Shown: positions 53,282 through 63,046, counted from the stretch's first letter. The stretch: 64,000 bases of DNA from Microvirga zambiensis WSM3693 (GCF_016735695.1 NZ_JAERQD010000024.1:1-64000); one strand, 5' to 3'. Notes: a model not told the origin generated them from the letters alone. Program-made: numbers and translations.

Positions 53282-54946
53282 TCAATGATGGCCATGGACA
53301 AGGGCACTTGCCTCAAATCCAGGCGCCGCTTCGAGCAGTTGGCGGGTATAGGGATGCTGAGGCGAAGTGAAAATTTGAGCGGTTGCGCCATGCTCCACGA
53401 TTCTGCCTTCACGCATCACCAGGACGCGGTCAGAAAATTGCCGGGCGACCGCCAGATTATGAGTGATGAAGAGATAGGTCAGACCGAGACTCTCCTGCAA
53501 CTCCTTCAAAAGCTCGAGGACGGCCTGCTGGGCCGATACATCAAGCGCTGAAACGGCCTCGTCTAGCACCAGAAGTTTCGGCCCAGTGATCAGGGCACGC
53601 GCAATAGCAATGCGTTGGCGTTGGCCTCCGGAGAGTTGCGAAGGACGTCTTGTCAGAAACGATTCCGGCAGACCGACCCGGGACAGCAGTGAGCGCGCGG
53701 CTTCCTTCTGTTCGGATCGCGTGCCAATATCATGAATCGCCAGCGGCTCGCGCAGAATCGTGGAAATGCGGTGGCGGGAATTGAGGGACGCATAGGGATT
53801 CTGGTAAACCATCTGGGCGTCGCGACGGAAGCGCTTCAGGTCACCTCCCTTCAAATCTCCCACGGCGTACCCGTTGAAGGCGACGCTACCCGTGTCAGCC
53901 TCGGTCAGCTGCAGGAGAGTCCGCACCAGGCTGGTTTTTCCCGATCCTGACTCACCCACGATACAGAGCGTCTCTCGTGGGTGGAGATCGAACGATACCT
54001 TCGCGAACGCGCTGACGGCTGCTCCTTTCCGATCACCGTAGGTTTTGCTCAGGTCCCGCACCTGCAGCAATGGGCTTGCGGCGGGCGAGAGTGTGGTTGC
54101 CGTGCCAACTTCGTCCGTTAGCATCGGCGCTGCGGCGATCAGTGCCTTCGTGTACTCATGGCGAGGCTCGGACAGGACACTCCGGGTGGGACCGTTCTCG
54201 ACGATCTCACCCGACTTCATCACGAGAATTCGGTCTGCCCGGTCTGCCGCCAACGCCAGATCATGTGTGATCAGCAGGAGCGAAACACCGCTGCGCTTAA
54301 TCGCCCTGGTAAGGTGGTCGAGCACTTGGCGCTGTACCGAGACATCGAGCGCACTAGTGGGTTCATCGGCCAGAATGAGTTGCGGGTTACCCGCAAGCGC
54401 AGCGGCGATCGCAACCCGCTGATTCATGCCGCCGGATAGCTGGTGTGGATAGCTATCGAAGATTCGCTGCGGATCGTCGAAGCCGACATGAGTCAAACGC
54501 TCGAGCGCAGCTTTGCGAGCAGTGCCACGTTTCAGCGTAGGATGGTGCAGGACCAGCACCTCCTCTAGCTGTGAGCCGATGCGGCGCAGAGGGTTGAGTG
54601 ATCCGCTCGCGTCCTGGGCAATATACCCAATCCGTCGCCCCCGGATCTCGCGCCACTGCCGGTGGGAGAGTGCCGTGAGGTCGACGTCGTCGAAGCGAAG
54701 GCTTCGCGCATCAAGCCGATGGTTCCGGCTGCTGTGCAGGCCAAGGATCGCATTGATTAGCGTCGACTTCCCGGAGCCGGATTCTCCGACGATCGCCGTG
54801 ATGGCGCCTCGTTCGAGGCTGAAACCCACGTCCTTGAGTGCTCTGGTCTCGGGCCGCGCCTGATGCGCGTCGTACCAAAAGTTTAGGTCCGCCACCTGCA
54901 GGAGATTGGGCTGGGTCGGCCTCCCCACGTCAGTGATCGCCAGCAT
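53282..54946 (-). CDS. Fused dual-ATPase subunit of a peptide-type ABC importer (DppDF/GsiA-like)
   Basis: A 554-residue protein with two complete nucleotide-binding domains. Domain 1: GESGSGKSTL, signature LSGGMNQRVAIAAAL, LILADEPTSALD. Domain 2 (from about residue 285): GESGSGKTSL, signature LSGGQRQRIAIARAL, LLVLDEAVSALD. In the second Walker B, Pro is replaced by Ala, a common tolerated change. GGAGAGG lies before ATG 54946, which overlaps the permease stop by 17 bases. Confidence 0.93.
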   Translation of the reverse strand: MLAITDVGRPTQPNLLQVADLNFWYDAHQARPETRALKDVGFSLERGAITAIVGESGSGKSTLINAILGLHSSRNHRLDARSLRFDDVDLTALSHRQWREIRGRRIGYIAQDASGSLNPLRRIGSQLEEVLVLHHPTLKRGTARKAALERLTHVGFDDPQRIFDSYPHQLSGGMNQRVAIAAALAGNPQLILADEPTSALDVSVQRQVLDHLTRAIKRSGVSLLLITHDLALAADRADRILVMKSGEIVENGPTRSVLSEPRHEYTKALIAAAPMLTDEVGTATTLSPAASPLLQVRDLSKTYGDRKGAAVSAFAKVSFDLHPRETLCIVGESGSGKTSLVRTLLQLTEADTGSVAFNGYAVGDLKGGDLKRFRRDAQMVYQNPYASLNSRHRISTILREPLAIHDIGTRSEQKEAARSLLSRVGLPESFLTRRPSQLSGGQRQRIAIARALITGPKLLVLDEAVSALDVSAQQAVLELLKELQESLGLTYLFITHNLAVARQFSDRVLVMREGRIVEHGATAQIFTSPQHPYTRQLLEAAPGFEASALVHGHH

Positions 54947-55790
54947 GACGCCTCTCCAGTTCGCGGCCGAGGTGGTTCGTGGTCAGCACGGTGCCAACAA
55001 TGACGAGGCTTGGAAAAAGGATGAGCCACCAGCCGACATTGATGAATTTTCGGCCCTCGGCGATCAACAAGCCCCACTCCATTTCGGGCGGTGGAGCCCC
55101 AAAGCCCAGGAAGCTCAATGACGACACCGAGAGTACGGCAGCGCCAAATTCGACGGTGGCAAGCGCCAGCACGGGCCCCATCGCGTGAGGCAGGACGTGC
55201 CGGAAGATCACGTAGCCTTTCGAAGCGCCGAGAAGCGCTGTCGCCTCTACGAATGTTGCTCCCTGGACGCGTAACACTTCAGAGCGCATGATTCGCGCGA
55301 AGCTGCCGATCGAGCCAACGCCGACCGCAATCGCCACAGGCACGAGACCAAAGCCAAGCGCGGTCACGATGGCGAGGCTGAGCAACAGGTTGGGAATGGC
55401 CAGCATCACGTCGACAACCCGCATGATCCTGCTATCAACCCGTTGAGGCGCCGTTCCGGAGACGAGGCCGATCAGCGATCCGATCACCAATCCCAACGCC
55501 ACTGCGATCGACGTGGCCCTGAGTGAATTCTGGGTTCCGTATACGAGGCGTGAATAGACATCCCGGCCGAGATGGTCAGTTCCAAACCAGTGGCCCGCGC
55601 TTGGCGGCTGGAGCTTTCCGCGCACCGCGATGGCGAGTGGATCGTGCGTTGCGAACAGCTGCGGTGACACCGCGCAGACGAGCAGAAGGCCGATGACGGC
55701 CAAGGCAAGCCAGAAGTTCAAACCTGGGAAGGACAGGCTAGACCAACGGCGGCGAGGGGTGGAGCCGGGCAATACTGCGGCGTCTGTCAC
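54930..55790 (-). CDS. Peptide-type ABC permease (DppC-like)
   Basis: A 286-residue inner-membrane permease. LNFWLALAVIGLLLVCAVS is the first helix and GHWFGTDHLGRDVYSRLVYG is the DppC hallmark; the coupling loop reads FVEATALLGASKGYVIFRHVLPH. It follows the DppB-like gene by 17 bases. Confidence 0.92.
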   Translation of the reverse strand: MTDAAVLPGSTPRRRWSSLSFPGLNFWLALAVIGLLLVCAVSPQLFATHDPLAIAVRGKLQPPSAGHWFGTDHLGRDVYSRLVYGTQNSLRATSIAVALGLVIGSLIGLVSGTAPQRVDSRIMRVVDVMLAIPNLLLSLAIVTALGFGLVPVAIAVGVGSIGSFARIMRSEVLRVQGATFVEATALLGASKGYVIFRHVLPHAMGPVLALATVEFGAAVLSVSSLSFLGFGAPPPEMEWGLLIAEGRKFINVGWWLILFPSLVIVGTVLTTNHLGRELERRHAGDH

Positions 55791-55807
55791 ATTGAACTCC
55801 GCAAGGG

Positions 55808-56800
55808 TTAGGCTCTGTATTCGACGCGGGGATCGAGAAGCGGATAAAGCAGATCGACGAGGAGATTGATCACCACGTAGGTCAGTGCTGAGAAGACAAT
55901 GAGACCACAGACGAGGTTGATGTCCTTGTTGGTGACGCCCATTTGCATCAGTCGCCCAATGCCTTGGCGGGAAAAGACCGTCTCCGTCACGACAGAGCTT
56001 GCAAGCGTGCCGCCAACGATGAGCCCGGCCATCGTAAAGGCGGGGAGGGAGGCGTTATGCAACGCATGACCCAGGATGCGCAGCTCGGAATACCCCCGCG
56101 ACCGCATGAGGCGGATGAACGTTTCGCTGTAGGTCTGATGCAGGCTATTGCTCAGGACCTGTCCGAGCAGGCCTGCGCCTGGAATAGCTAGCGTCAGGGC
56201 GGGCAAGACCAGCGTCAGCCAGGAATCGCTCCCCGTGGCTGGAACCCAGCGCAATGTGAACGCGAAGAATTGCAGCAGCAGGAGTCCGACGACGAAGGTA
56301 GGCACCGCCACGAAGATCGACGGAATCTTCGAAAAAATTACTCCGAAGCGAGGGAACCCTGGGAGATCCAGTGACAAGACAGCCAGCGTTGTGCCGAGGA
56401 TCACGCTGAGCGCAAGAGCAATGAAAGCCAGTTGGGCAGTGACAGGTGCCGCTTCGGCGATGGAGGCCGTCACGCTCTTGCCCGTCACCAAGGACGTTCC
56501 AAAATCGAGATGAAGCGCCCGCCATAAGGCATCCGCATATTGGATGATCAGTGGGCGATCGAAGCCGTATTGCGCCCGGATCTTTGCAAATGCGGCAGGG
56601 TCAACTTGGGCATCTGCACCGAGCATGATGGAGACCGGATCGCCGGGCAGCCAGTAGAGAATGGCGAAGGTAAGCGTAAAGCTCGCCCAGGCCACAAAGG
56701 CTGCCTGCAGCAGCTTCTTCGTCAGCACGGGGCGCAGGCGAGCAAAGGTCCAGCGCGAAGGCCTGGCGCTTGCTGCCTGACCAGAGGCTCGGGTGCTCAC
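55808..56800 (-). CDS. Peptide-type ABC permease (DppB-like)
   Basis: A 330-residue permease with the DppB start LTKKLLQAAFVAWASFTLTF, the WLPGDPVSIMLG segment and coupling loop FIRLMRSRGYSELRILGHALHNA. The start is best placed at GTG 56800, which overlaps the receptor stop as GTGA; ATG 56812 would overlap by 16 bases. Confidence 0.92.
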   Translation of the reverse strand: MSTRASGQAASARPSRWTFARLRPVLTKKLLQAAFVAWASFTLTFAILYWLPGDPVSIMLGADAQVDPAAFAKIRAQYGFDRPLIIQYADALWRALHLDFGTSLVTGKSVTASIAEAAPVTAQLAFIALALSVILGTTLAVLSLDLPGFPRFGVIFSKIPSIFVAVPTFVVGLLLLQFFAFTLRWVPATGSDSWLTLVLPALTLAIPGAGLLGQVLSNSLHQTYSETFIRLMRSRGYSELRILGHALHNASLPAFTMAGLIVGGTLASSVVTETVFSRQGIGRLMQMGVTNKDINLVCGLIVFSALTYVVINLLVDLLYPLLDPRVEYRA

Positions 56801-58389
56801 TTGTCCAGCCAAGCTGCTTCAAGGCGGAGCCGGACCAGTACATCTGGCAATGCGCCCTTCAGTTTGGGATCGAAGGCGAGAACCTGTGTCACCGGATAAA
56901 GCGGATTGACATAAGCCTCTTCGACAAGATGGTCCTGAATTTCCGCGATCTTGGCAAACCGATCCTCAAGCTTGCCGTAGCCGAGCTGATCGATCACAGC
57001 TTTCTTCAGCCATGCGTCATTGCTGTTGGGCACGTTGCGCTGCTCGGGGCCATAATAGGAGCGAAGGACGTCAGGGTCGGCCTCGGTCGCATTGCCAAAG
57101 ATCGCTTCGAACTTATGCGGATTGAGGATATCCTTCACGATGTCGCTTCCGACTGGGATCAGCGCGAGAGCAAAATCGACGCCGACTTTTTTCCCGGCCT
57201 GCTGCACATATTCGGCTTGCCCGCGGTAGTTGCCATATCCGCTGAGGACAATGCGGAGGGGCTTTCCGTCCTTCTGCCGGATCCCGTTCGTATCTCGCGC
57301 ACTCCAACCCGCCTCGTCGAGGAGCTTATTGGCCAATTTTGGATCGTAGGCGATTTTTGAGGATTGATCGATGGCGCCGGGTACGGAAGCAACGAGCACC
57401 CCCGTCGATGGGACTGCTTTGGAGCTTTCAAGTGCGCCGAGCATCTCTTCGCGGTCAATGATGTGGAGCAGGGCCTGACGCACCTTTTTATCGCTCAGAA
57501 TCGGGGTCTGAACGTTAAATTGAATACCATAGGGAGTGCCAGGATTGCGGCCCTCCTTGAGCGTAAAACCAGCTGCTTTGATAGCCTCTTCGTCCGCGAC
57601 GCCGACAGCTGTAATGAGTTTGACTCCACCCGATTCCAGAAGGCCAGTTCTCACGCTGTCTTCTGGAGCGATGATGAACTCGATGCGTTCGAGATACGGC
57701 TTGCCGGGATTTGCGGAGCTCGGAGAAGCCCAGGCATAATTCTCCCGGCGCTCGAGCGTAGCGCCTTCGAGCTGTGACCATTTCGTGAGGTTGAAGGGGC
57801 CTGCACTGATCAGCGCACCGGCGCAACGCTGCTCTGGTGTCTTCGCAAGGGTCGCGTTGGAATAAAGAGCAAGCCAAGCCGAGGATGCGGCCGTTAGAAA
57901 GTGGCCAGAAGGGTGCGAAAACTTGATCTTGATCGTGTACTCGTCGACTATATCGCTGCCGTCATAGTACGTTAGGTAATTATAGGCGCGGTTGGCTTTA
58001 GGCCCGATAGTCTTCCGAATGTTGTCGAGGTTGGCTTTCACGGATTCGGCGTTAAGTCTCTGCCCATCAGCATAGGTCACGTCATCGCGAAGATAGTATG
58101 TGTATTCAGTGGCGTTCTCGTTGACCTCCCATCGCTTGGCGACCCAGGGCTTAACCTCGCCGGTCACAGGGTCCTGATCTGTGAGGGAGACAGCGAAGTT
58201 CCGTGCGATATTGAGCGGCGTGAAATTAGTGATCTGGATCGGATCGATGCAGACCGGCGCCTCATGGACCGCGATCTTTAGCACACCGCCTGAGACTGGT
58301 TGGTCTGCAGCAATCGCCCCGCCGGCTGATGAAATCAACAGCGCAGTTCCTGCAAGAAGAACGTGTTTCACCAGTGTCGTCGACGGCAT
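56797..58389 (-). CDS. ABC substrate-binding protein, family 5 (possibly KPN_01854-type)
   Basis: A 530-residue periplasmic receptor and the first gene of the operon. The signal peptide (LVKHVLLAGTALLISSAGGA) ends near AIAAD. Family-5 blocks include YTYYLRDDVTYADGQRLNAESVKANL, VRQALLHIIDREEML and NPHKFEAIFGNATEADPDVLRSYY. From memory it resembles receptors found next to luciferase-like monooxygenases in Klebsiella and Agrobacterium; this needs a profile search. The ligand is unknown. The 290 bases upstream hold no gene and should contain the operon promoter. Confidence 0.9.
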   Translation of the reverse strand: MPSTTLVKHVLLAGTALLISSAGGAIAADQPVSGGVLKIAVHEAPVCIDPIQITNFTPLNIARNFAVSLTDQDPVTGEVKPWVAKRWEVNENATEYTYYLRDDVTYADGQRLNAESVKANLDNIRKTIGPKANRAYNYLTYYDGSDIVDEYTIKIKFSHPSGHFLTAASSAWLALYSNATLAKTPEQRCAGALISAGPFNLTKWSQLEGATLERRENYAWASPSSANPGKPYLERIEFIIAPEDSVRTGLLESGGVKLITAVGVADEEAIKAAGFTLKEGRNPGTPYGIQFNVQTPILSDKKVRQALLHIIDREEMLGALESSKAVPSTGVLVASVPGAIDQSSKIAYDPKLANKLLDEAGWSARDTNGIRQKDGKPLRIVLSGYGNYRGQAEYVQQAGKKVGVDFALALIPVGSDIVKDILNPHKFEAIFGNATEADPDVLRSYYGPEQRNVPNSNDAWLKKAVIDQLGYGKLEDRFAKIAEIQDHLVEEAYVNPLYPVTQVLAFDPKLKGALPDVLVRLRLEAAWLDK

Positions 58390-58680
58390 CAGTTTTCTCC
58401 GGAGTTTGTCATTTCCAGACGCATTAGAAGGGCGCTGGAATGACGCCCGCTTATTATGAAAATATACTTGAGAAACAACGCATTAGTCCGAAAATGCGCT
58501 TATCCTTGATCAAGTAGACAACAACATCGTTCGTTCTGTCAAACGAAATGTTCTTCTCATAGAACTTGAAAAACGACGCTTTTCTTCTCTTTTTGGCCGT
58601 CTAAATAGAAGTTTGGTTCCCCAAGCGGCAACAGACCGGCATGGGCAAGCGAGGATTCGATGAATCCTTTGCGTTGACGC

Positions 58681-59085
58681 CCGACGTCGCAACTGATGCG
58701 GCCGATGTGGGCGAAAGGCAAAGAGATGGGCTTTGCCGTCCACCCGATGGCGGGCCACCTGCCTGGGCACATGAAAGGGCGGCCGGCCGAGGCAAAGGTG
58801 CCGTGCGACATCGTGCTGGAAATGGACGAGATCGACGCGGACTTTGCCGACACTGATGTGGTGATCGTCATCGGATCAAAGACAGCGTCAATCTGGCCGC
58901 CTAGGAGGATACCAACAAATCGATCGCCGGAATGCCGGTGCTGGAGGTGTGGAAGGCCACGCAGGTGTTTGTGTCGAAGCGCGGGCAGGGAACAGGGTAT
59001 TCGGGAATCGAGAACCCGCTATTCTACAAGGAGAACACCCGTTTCGCCTACGGCGATGCCAAAGCCAGCATAGTTCACCCAGCAT
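58681..59085 (+). pseudogene. pntB: NAD(P) transhydrogenase beta subunit (PntB), C-terminal remnant
   Basis: GKEMGFAVHPMAGHLPGHMK, EAKVPCDIVLEMDEIDADFADTDVVIVIG and, in another frame, [38 protein letters not shown] and GDAKASI are the NADP-binding dIII end of PntB. At least one frame change (about 58890-58920) and the absence of the membrane part show it is non-functional. The rest of 58390-59264 has no gene. Confidence 0.8.
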
Positions 59086-59264
59086 AGGTGATATCGCACT
59101 GTTGGGAGGGAGATCGATCGGCTGCAGCTATCGTGTTTGGCGTTGATGAAGCCTTTTTCGGCTCCTCAATAGCACCTGCTTCGCGCCCTGCAGAATGCAC
59201 TTCTTACTGTCCAGCAGCAGAGCCATGTCATTTCGGTAGTTCGCTGGCCTGCTATGATAATTTT

Positions 59265-60377
59265 CTACGGCGCTGTAATGAGGCGGTCCGGTCGAAAAGC
59301 ACTGAGTGTCACTTCGGAGTCTTCATTAAGTAACTCTGCCGCTACTATGGAGCCAATCGCAGGCGCGAGGGTAATTCCGCTATGCGTTATCGCAACATAG
59401 TATCCGTCAACTCCGGGAAACGGCCCAATTGCCGGTAAACCATCTGCCGGAATGGCCCGTATTCCAAGTCTGACTTCACTGGCCCTCATGGAGGCCAGCG
59501 CCGGGATAATTTTGCTCGCCTCTTGGATAAGAGCGTTGGCCTCCGGCATTGCCACATCAATAACGTAGTTGGGGCCGAGCGCGTGGATGGCATCATTCTT
59601 GCAAATAAGAAGCATGCCGGACGCGTCAGGCCTGACATGACAGTGCGGTGTAAACAACACACGGTTCAGGTGGACGCCCGGTGCCTGCACATACACGAGC
59701 AAGCCATAGCTGGGGCTCATAGGAACCTGAAGTTCGTTTGGCAGCACAGGATCGTCGGCCCACCGGCCCATGCAATTAACAACGGTGTCTGCCCGATAGG
59801 AGGTGCCTGTCTCTGTCTTGATACCCACAACCTTATGACCGGCACACTCAACGCCCGTCACTCTCGCGTTCGTCACCACCGTCGTACCAAGCGCCGAGGC
59901 GGCCGCAAGCAGGCCGCGCACATAAGAGGTTGTATCGACCCATCCCTCATCAGGAAACCACGCAACCGGAGACTCTCCTAGTGCTGCTGGATCGATGGAT
60001 GGAGCGAAGCTGAGCGCCTGATCGGCTGTGATCCACTGGGCATTGTAGCCCCAGTCTTGAAGGCGTCCGACGTTGGCGACATGGGCTTCCCGATCAGCCG
60101 CCCCACGCCACTCCAGGCAGCCGGACTCGTAGTACCAGTCGCCGCGCAGTTCTTTGGCTAAGTGCTTGTGGGCGGCCATTCCAGCGACGTTGAGGTCGTG
60201 ATACGCGCGTGGGCTTTTGTCATGTGCGTTGACCCACGCGAAACTGTTGCACGACGTTCCTCTGCCAATATCGCCAGCCTCGACAACGGTGACTTTAGCT
60301 CCACCTTGTGCAAGCCGGAAAGCAACGGAGGCCCCGATCACTCCTGCGCCGATGACGATGAACGACCGCTGGGCCAC
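59265..60377 (-). CDS. FAD-dependent D-amino-acid/glycine oxidase-family protein (DAO)
   Basis: A 370-residue flavoprotein of the DadA/ThiO group. FAD site: SFIVIGAGVIGASVAFRLAQGGAKVTVVEAG, with GRGTSCNSFAWVNAHDKSP. The C-terminal substrate and FAD segment reads RLGIRAIPADGLPAIGPFPG and AITHSGITLAPAIG. GTG 60377 with AAGGA eight bases before it is preferred over a TTG at 60416. It lies downstream of a racemase-like gene on the same strand, which fits oxidation of a D-amino acid or an N-alkyl amino acid. Confidence 0.88.
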   Translation of the reverse strand: MAQRSFIVIGAGVIGASVAFRLAQGGAKVTVVEAGDIGRGTSCNSFAWVNAHDKSPRAYHDLNVAGMAAHKHLAKELRGDWYYESGCLEWRGAADREAHVANVGRLQDWGYNAQWITADQALSFAPSIDPAALGESPVAWFPDEGWVDTTSYVRGLLAAASALGTTVVTNARVTGVECAGHKVVGIKTETGTSYRADTVVNCMGRWADDPVLPNELQVPMSPSYGLLVYVQAPGVHLNRVLFTPHCHVRPDASGMLLICKNDAIHALGPNYVIDVAMPEANALIQEASKIIPALASMRASEVRLGIRAIPADGLPAIGPFPGVDGYYVAITHSGITLAPAIGSIVAAELLNEDSEVTLSAFRPDRLITAP

Positions 60378-60599
60378 AGGCTCTTCCTTCTTGATCAGTT
60401 GATAGTAGGGTGGCAACGAGGATTGCTTCGCTCTGATGTTAGCACGTTAGCGAAAGTAGCGGCGAGTCTGAAGATCGATTCGGTTCAGCCTCGTTTCCCA
60501 ATTGGCCTGGAGCACCAGTCGGAGAAGCCTGCGCAGTCGAGTACGTACCCATTGCCGCATCCCGTGACCCTCCTCCCCGGTGTACCCTCCAAGTGATCC

Positions 60600-61310
60600 T
60601 TAGAACCTCGCATACCGGCGCGGCCTCAGCCCAGCATGGAACCAATTGACAAGCGAAACAGTATCGTAGACCGGAAGCCCAACCGCTTCGCTGATGTCGG
60701 CCGAAAACGGGGCCAGGTTCGTGCATTCCAACACGAGCGCCCCAATCTCCGGATGCTCTGACACGAAGCGTGTGGCGACATCCACAACCTCGGACCTGAG
60801 CGTCTCGTAAGGCACGCTCGTATCGCCATGCTTGATCCACCGGACGAAATCCGAGCTCTGGGGCATACCTGCGACCGGGGTATCGTGGGGAATGCCGACA
60901 GCGTCGAAGTATCGTCCATTTAGAACCTCGCCGTTGTAAGTCATGACGCCGACGCGCTTGCCCGTCGGGATCAATTGCTGAACCATTGGGACTTGCAGAA
61001 GGCTGCTGGTTGCCACTGGCACGGAGCAAAACTCAGCGAGTTCGCGCTGATAGATCGACAGGAACCCGCAGGTCGTGGTGATCCCGTCCACCCCGGCATC
61101 AATCAGTTCCTGCGCCGCCTTCTTGAAGGGCTCAAGAAGGCTCACATTGTGAAGGTCTGTCATGCCGGTCGGCACAGCGTCCTGGACAATCTTATATTGG
61201 ACGGGGAACTCCCATGTCTCGGCGTTGCCGATGTCGCCAAGGTAACGCTGGAAACTCGTGTTGACCATCAGGATGCCGATGGTGACACCATAGAATGTCT
61301 TTTTACGCAT
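60600..61310 (-). CDS. Aspartate/glutamate/hydantoin racemase-superfamily protein
   Basis: A 236-residue protein with the two-domain racemase fold. Two catalytic Cys are in place: GITTTCGFLSIY (about residue 81) and LVLECTNLAPF (about residue 201). It could racemise an amino acid, or be a maleate isomerase-like or decarboxylase member. It starts MRKKTFYGVTIGILMVNTSF. A gap of 220 bases to the DAO gene holds no frame of interest. Confidence 0.82.
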   Translation of the reverse strand: MRKKTFYGVTIGILMVNTSFQRYLGDIGNAETWEFPVQYKIVQDAVPTGMTDLHNVSLLEPFKKAAQELIDAGVDGITTTCGFLSIYQRELAEFCSVPVATSSLLQVPMVQQLIPTGKRVGVMTYNGEVLNGRYFDAVGIPHDTPVAGMPQSSDFVRWIKHGDTSVPYETLRSEVVDVATRFVSEHPEIGALVLECTNLAPFSADISEAVGLPVYDTVSLVNWFHAGLRPRRYARF

Positions 61311-61357
61311 GTGCTATCCAATGTGAAACATGATGCCGGCCCGTGGATTCGGACACG

Positions 61358-61894
61358 TTATGCGGGCTCCAGCTCCACCACAAACGGCTCAAGGTAGGCA
61401 TCCAAGTCAACCTCGAGGACCGAGTTGAAGATGTTCGTGGCGACCATCGTTCCGGCAAAGCCAATCAGCGTGACGACGCCGGCCTCATCGAAGTGCTGCC
61501 TGAGTTCCTGCCAGATGTCGTCGGAGAGTTTCCCTCGCTGTTCTCCGATGGCTTGACCGACCTTGAGGAGGACGGCCTCGATCTCGCTCGGCGTGAAGTC
61601 CCTCGGCTCAATCCCAGCCTCTTTCAAGAGTCGGCGAAAGAATGTGGCGCACAGAACGCAGTCGGAGCCAGTCGAAATGGCGTAGGCGAAAACGTTGAAG
61701 GCTCGCACTCCGACAAGCTCTTTGGCGGCTTTCTGCAGTTCGTAGAAGCCCTTGTAGGTGCGATAAGCGGGCAGGGAATGCAGGATTGCCTTCTTCATAT
61801 TCGTGACTTGGCCCACGCGGGCGACCTCGTCATCGTATGCGGCATCCTGCTCGAGACTCCCATGCCCGCGCTCGACAGCACTAACCCTGCTCAT
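61358..61894 (-). CDS. AhpD-like carboxymuconolactone decarboxylase-family protein
   Basis: A 178-residue helical protein. The redox pair is Cys 79 and Cys 82 in ISTGSDCVLCATFFRR, followed by SEIEAVLLKVGQAIGEQRGKL and a C-terminal helix (IGFAGTMVATNIFNSVLEV). The His of the classical AhpD motif is replaced (CATFF). GAGG lies eight bases before ATG 61894. It is probably co-transcribed with the binding protein upstream. Confidence 0.8.
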   Translation of the reverse strand: MSRVSAVERGHGSLEQDAAYDDEVARVGQVTNMKKAILHSLPAYRTYKGFYELQKAAKELVGVRAFNVFAYAISTGSDCVLCATFFRRLLKEAGIEPRDFTPSEIEAVLLKVGQAIGEQRGKLSDDIWQELRQHFDEAGVVTLIGFAGTMVATNIFNSVLEVDLDAYLEPFVVELEPA

Positions 61895-61961
61895 TGTGAC
61901 CTCGTGTCTCTCAAGTCTTCTAATCCTGCCCGCTGAACCTACGGGCTGATGGAAAGGACTG

Positions 61962-62750
61962 CTACCAAGCAGGAATGACAGTGCCATTGAACCGTTGAAC
62001 GATGTAGTTCTTGATCGGCTCGGACTCAAAGACCGCGATAAAGCGCTTGATCTGAGGATCGTCGACCTTGTCATTGCGGGCAGACCAAACGATGGCCCAC
62101 GGTGACGTCTTATCTTCCAGTGTAATGGCAGTCTTAGGATCGAGTCCAGCAAGGACACCTTTGTTGAGGGTCACGAACGCGGCCCCGAGATCGCTCAGCG
62201 AGCGCGGCAGCATGATCTCGTCAAGCAGGACAATATCGAAGTTCTTCGGGTTCTCCGCGATGTCCCGGACACTGGCGTTGATCGAGGATCCGTCCTTGAG
62301 CTTGATCAGACCGGCTTTGTGAAGAAGAGCCAGGGCCCGGGACTCATTCGCCGGATCGTTCGGGATGCCGATCTTCGCCCCGTTCGGGATCTCAGCGAGA
62401 GACTTGTACTTCGCTGAGTAGATACCGCCGGGAGCCACGAAGGCGGGCTTGATGGCCACGATCTTGTACCCGCGCGACTCGTTCTGCTTCTGCATGTAGG
62501 GCACGTGCTGGAAGTTACTGACGTCGATGTCACCAGCCTGGGTGGCTTCGTTGATCTGGGTCGGCTCCGTAAACTCCGTCACTTCAACCTTGAGGCCTTC
62601 AGCACTGGCTTTCTTGGCCGCCTCTTTCAAGAAGTCAGCGTAAGGCCCCGGAGATGCCCCAACCCGAAGAGCGCCTTCGGCGGCATAGGATGCACTGCTT
62701 ACAGCCATCAGAAGTGCTGCGGCAACGCTTTGAAGGATGCGGATCGTCAT
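61962..62750 (-). CDS. MetQ/NlpA-family substrate-binding protein
   Basis: A 262-residue receptor related to methionine-binding MetQ. Signal peptide MTIRILQSVAAALLMAVSSA, cleaved near SYAAEG; no lipobox Cys, so it is soluble rather than a lipoprotein. Landmarks are LRVGASPGPYADFLKEAAKKA, DVSNFQHVPYMQ, AKIGIPNDPANESRALALLHKAG and FDIVLLDEIMLPRSL. The metI and metN genes are absent nearby. Divergent from a GntR regulator. Confidence 0.88.
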   Translation of the reverse strand: MTIRILQSVAAALLMAVSSASYAAEGALRVGASPGPYADFLKEAAKKASAEGLKVEVTEFTEPTQINEATQAGDIDVSNFQHVPYMQKQNESRGYKIVAIKPAFVAPGGIYSAKYKSLAEIPNGAKIGIPNDPANESRALALLHKAGLIKLKDGSSINASVRDIAENPKNFDIVLLDEIMLPRSLSDLGAAFVTLNKGVLAGLDPKTAITLEDKTSPWAIVWSARNDKVDDPQIKRFIAVFESEPIKNYIVQRFNGTVIPAW

Positions 62751-62797
62751 AAGACTCTTCTCCTAATGGACAGCTTCGATGCTACGGAGTTGCAAGC

Positions 62798-62828
62798 ATC
62801 AATGCGACATATGTTGATTGCATACAAT
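62798..62828. promoter_or_regulatory. Overlapping palindromes, GntR operator candidate
   Basis: ATTG-CATA-CAAT (62817-62828) is a compact palindrome of the kind bound by FadR/FCD regulators. ATCAA-N11-TTGAT (62798-62818) overlaps it. Both lie 50-80 bases upstream of the MetQ-like gene, between it and the divergent GntR gene. No other gene is seen in 62751-63046. Confidence 0.45.
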
Positions 62829-63046
62829 AATCATGTCGGCTTACTATGCAGGGTCTGTTTAAATTCACAAGGCCTTCGGAGCGGAAATTTCTCAAAAGAG
62901 GACGTTTTGTACGTTAATAAGAACAGTCTGACGCAATCAAGGCTTCCTTTGGCAGTTTTCTGCTGCACAACGGGCGAACATGGGCCAAACGGCTCAGCTC
63001 GATTCAACGAAGCAGCGACAGAAACGGGCAGAGTGGGTGGCTTCTC

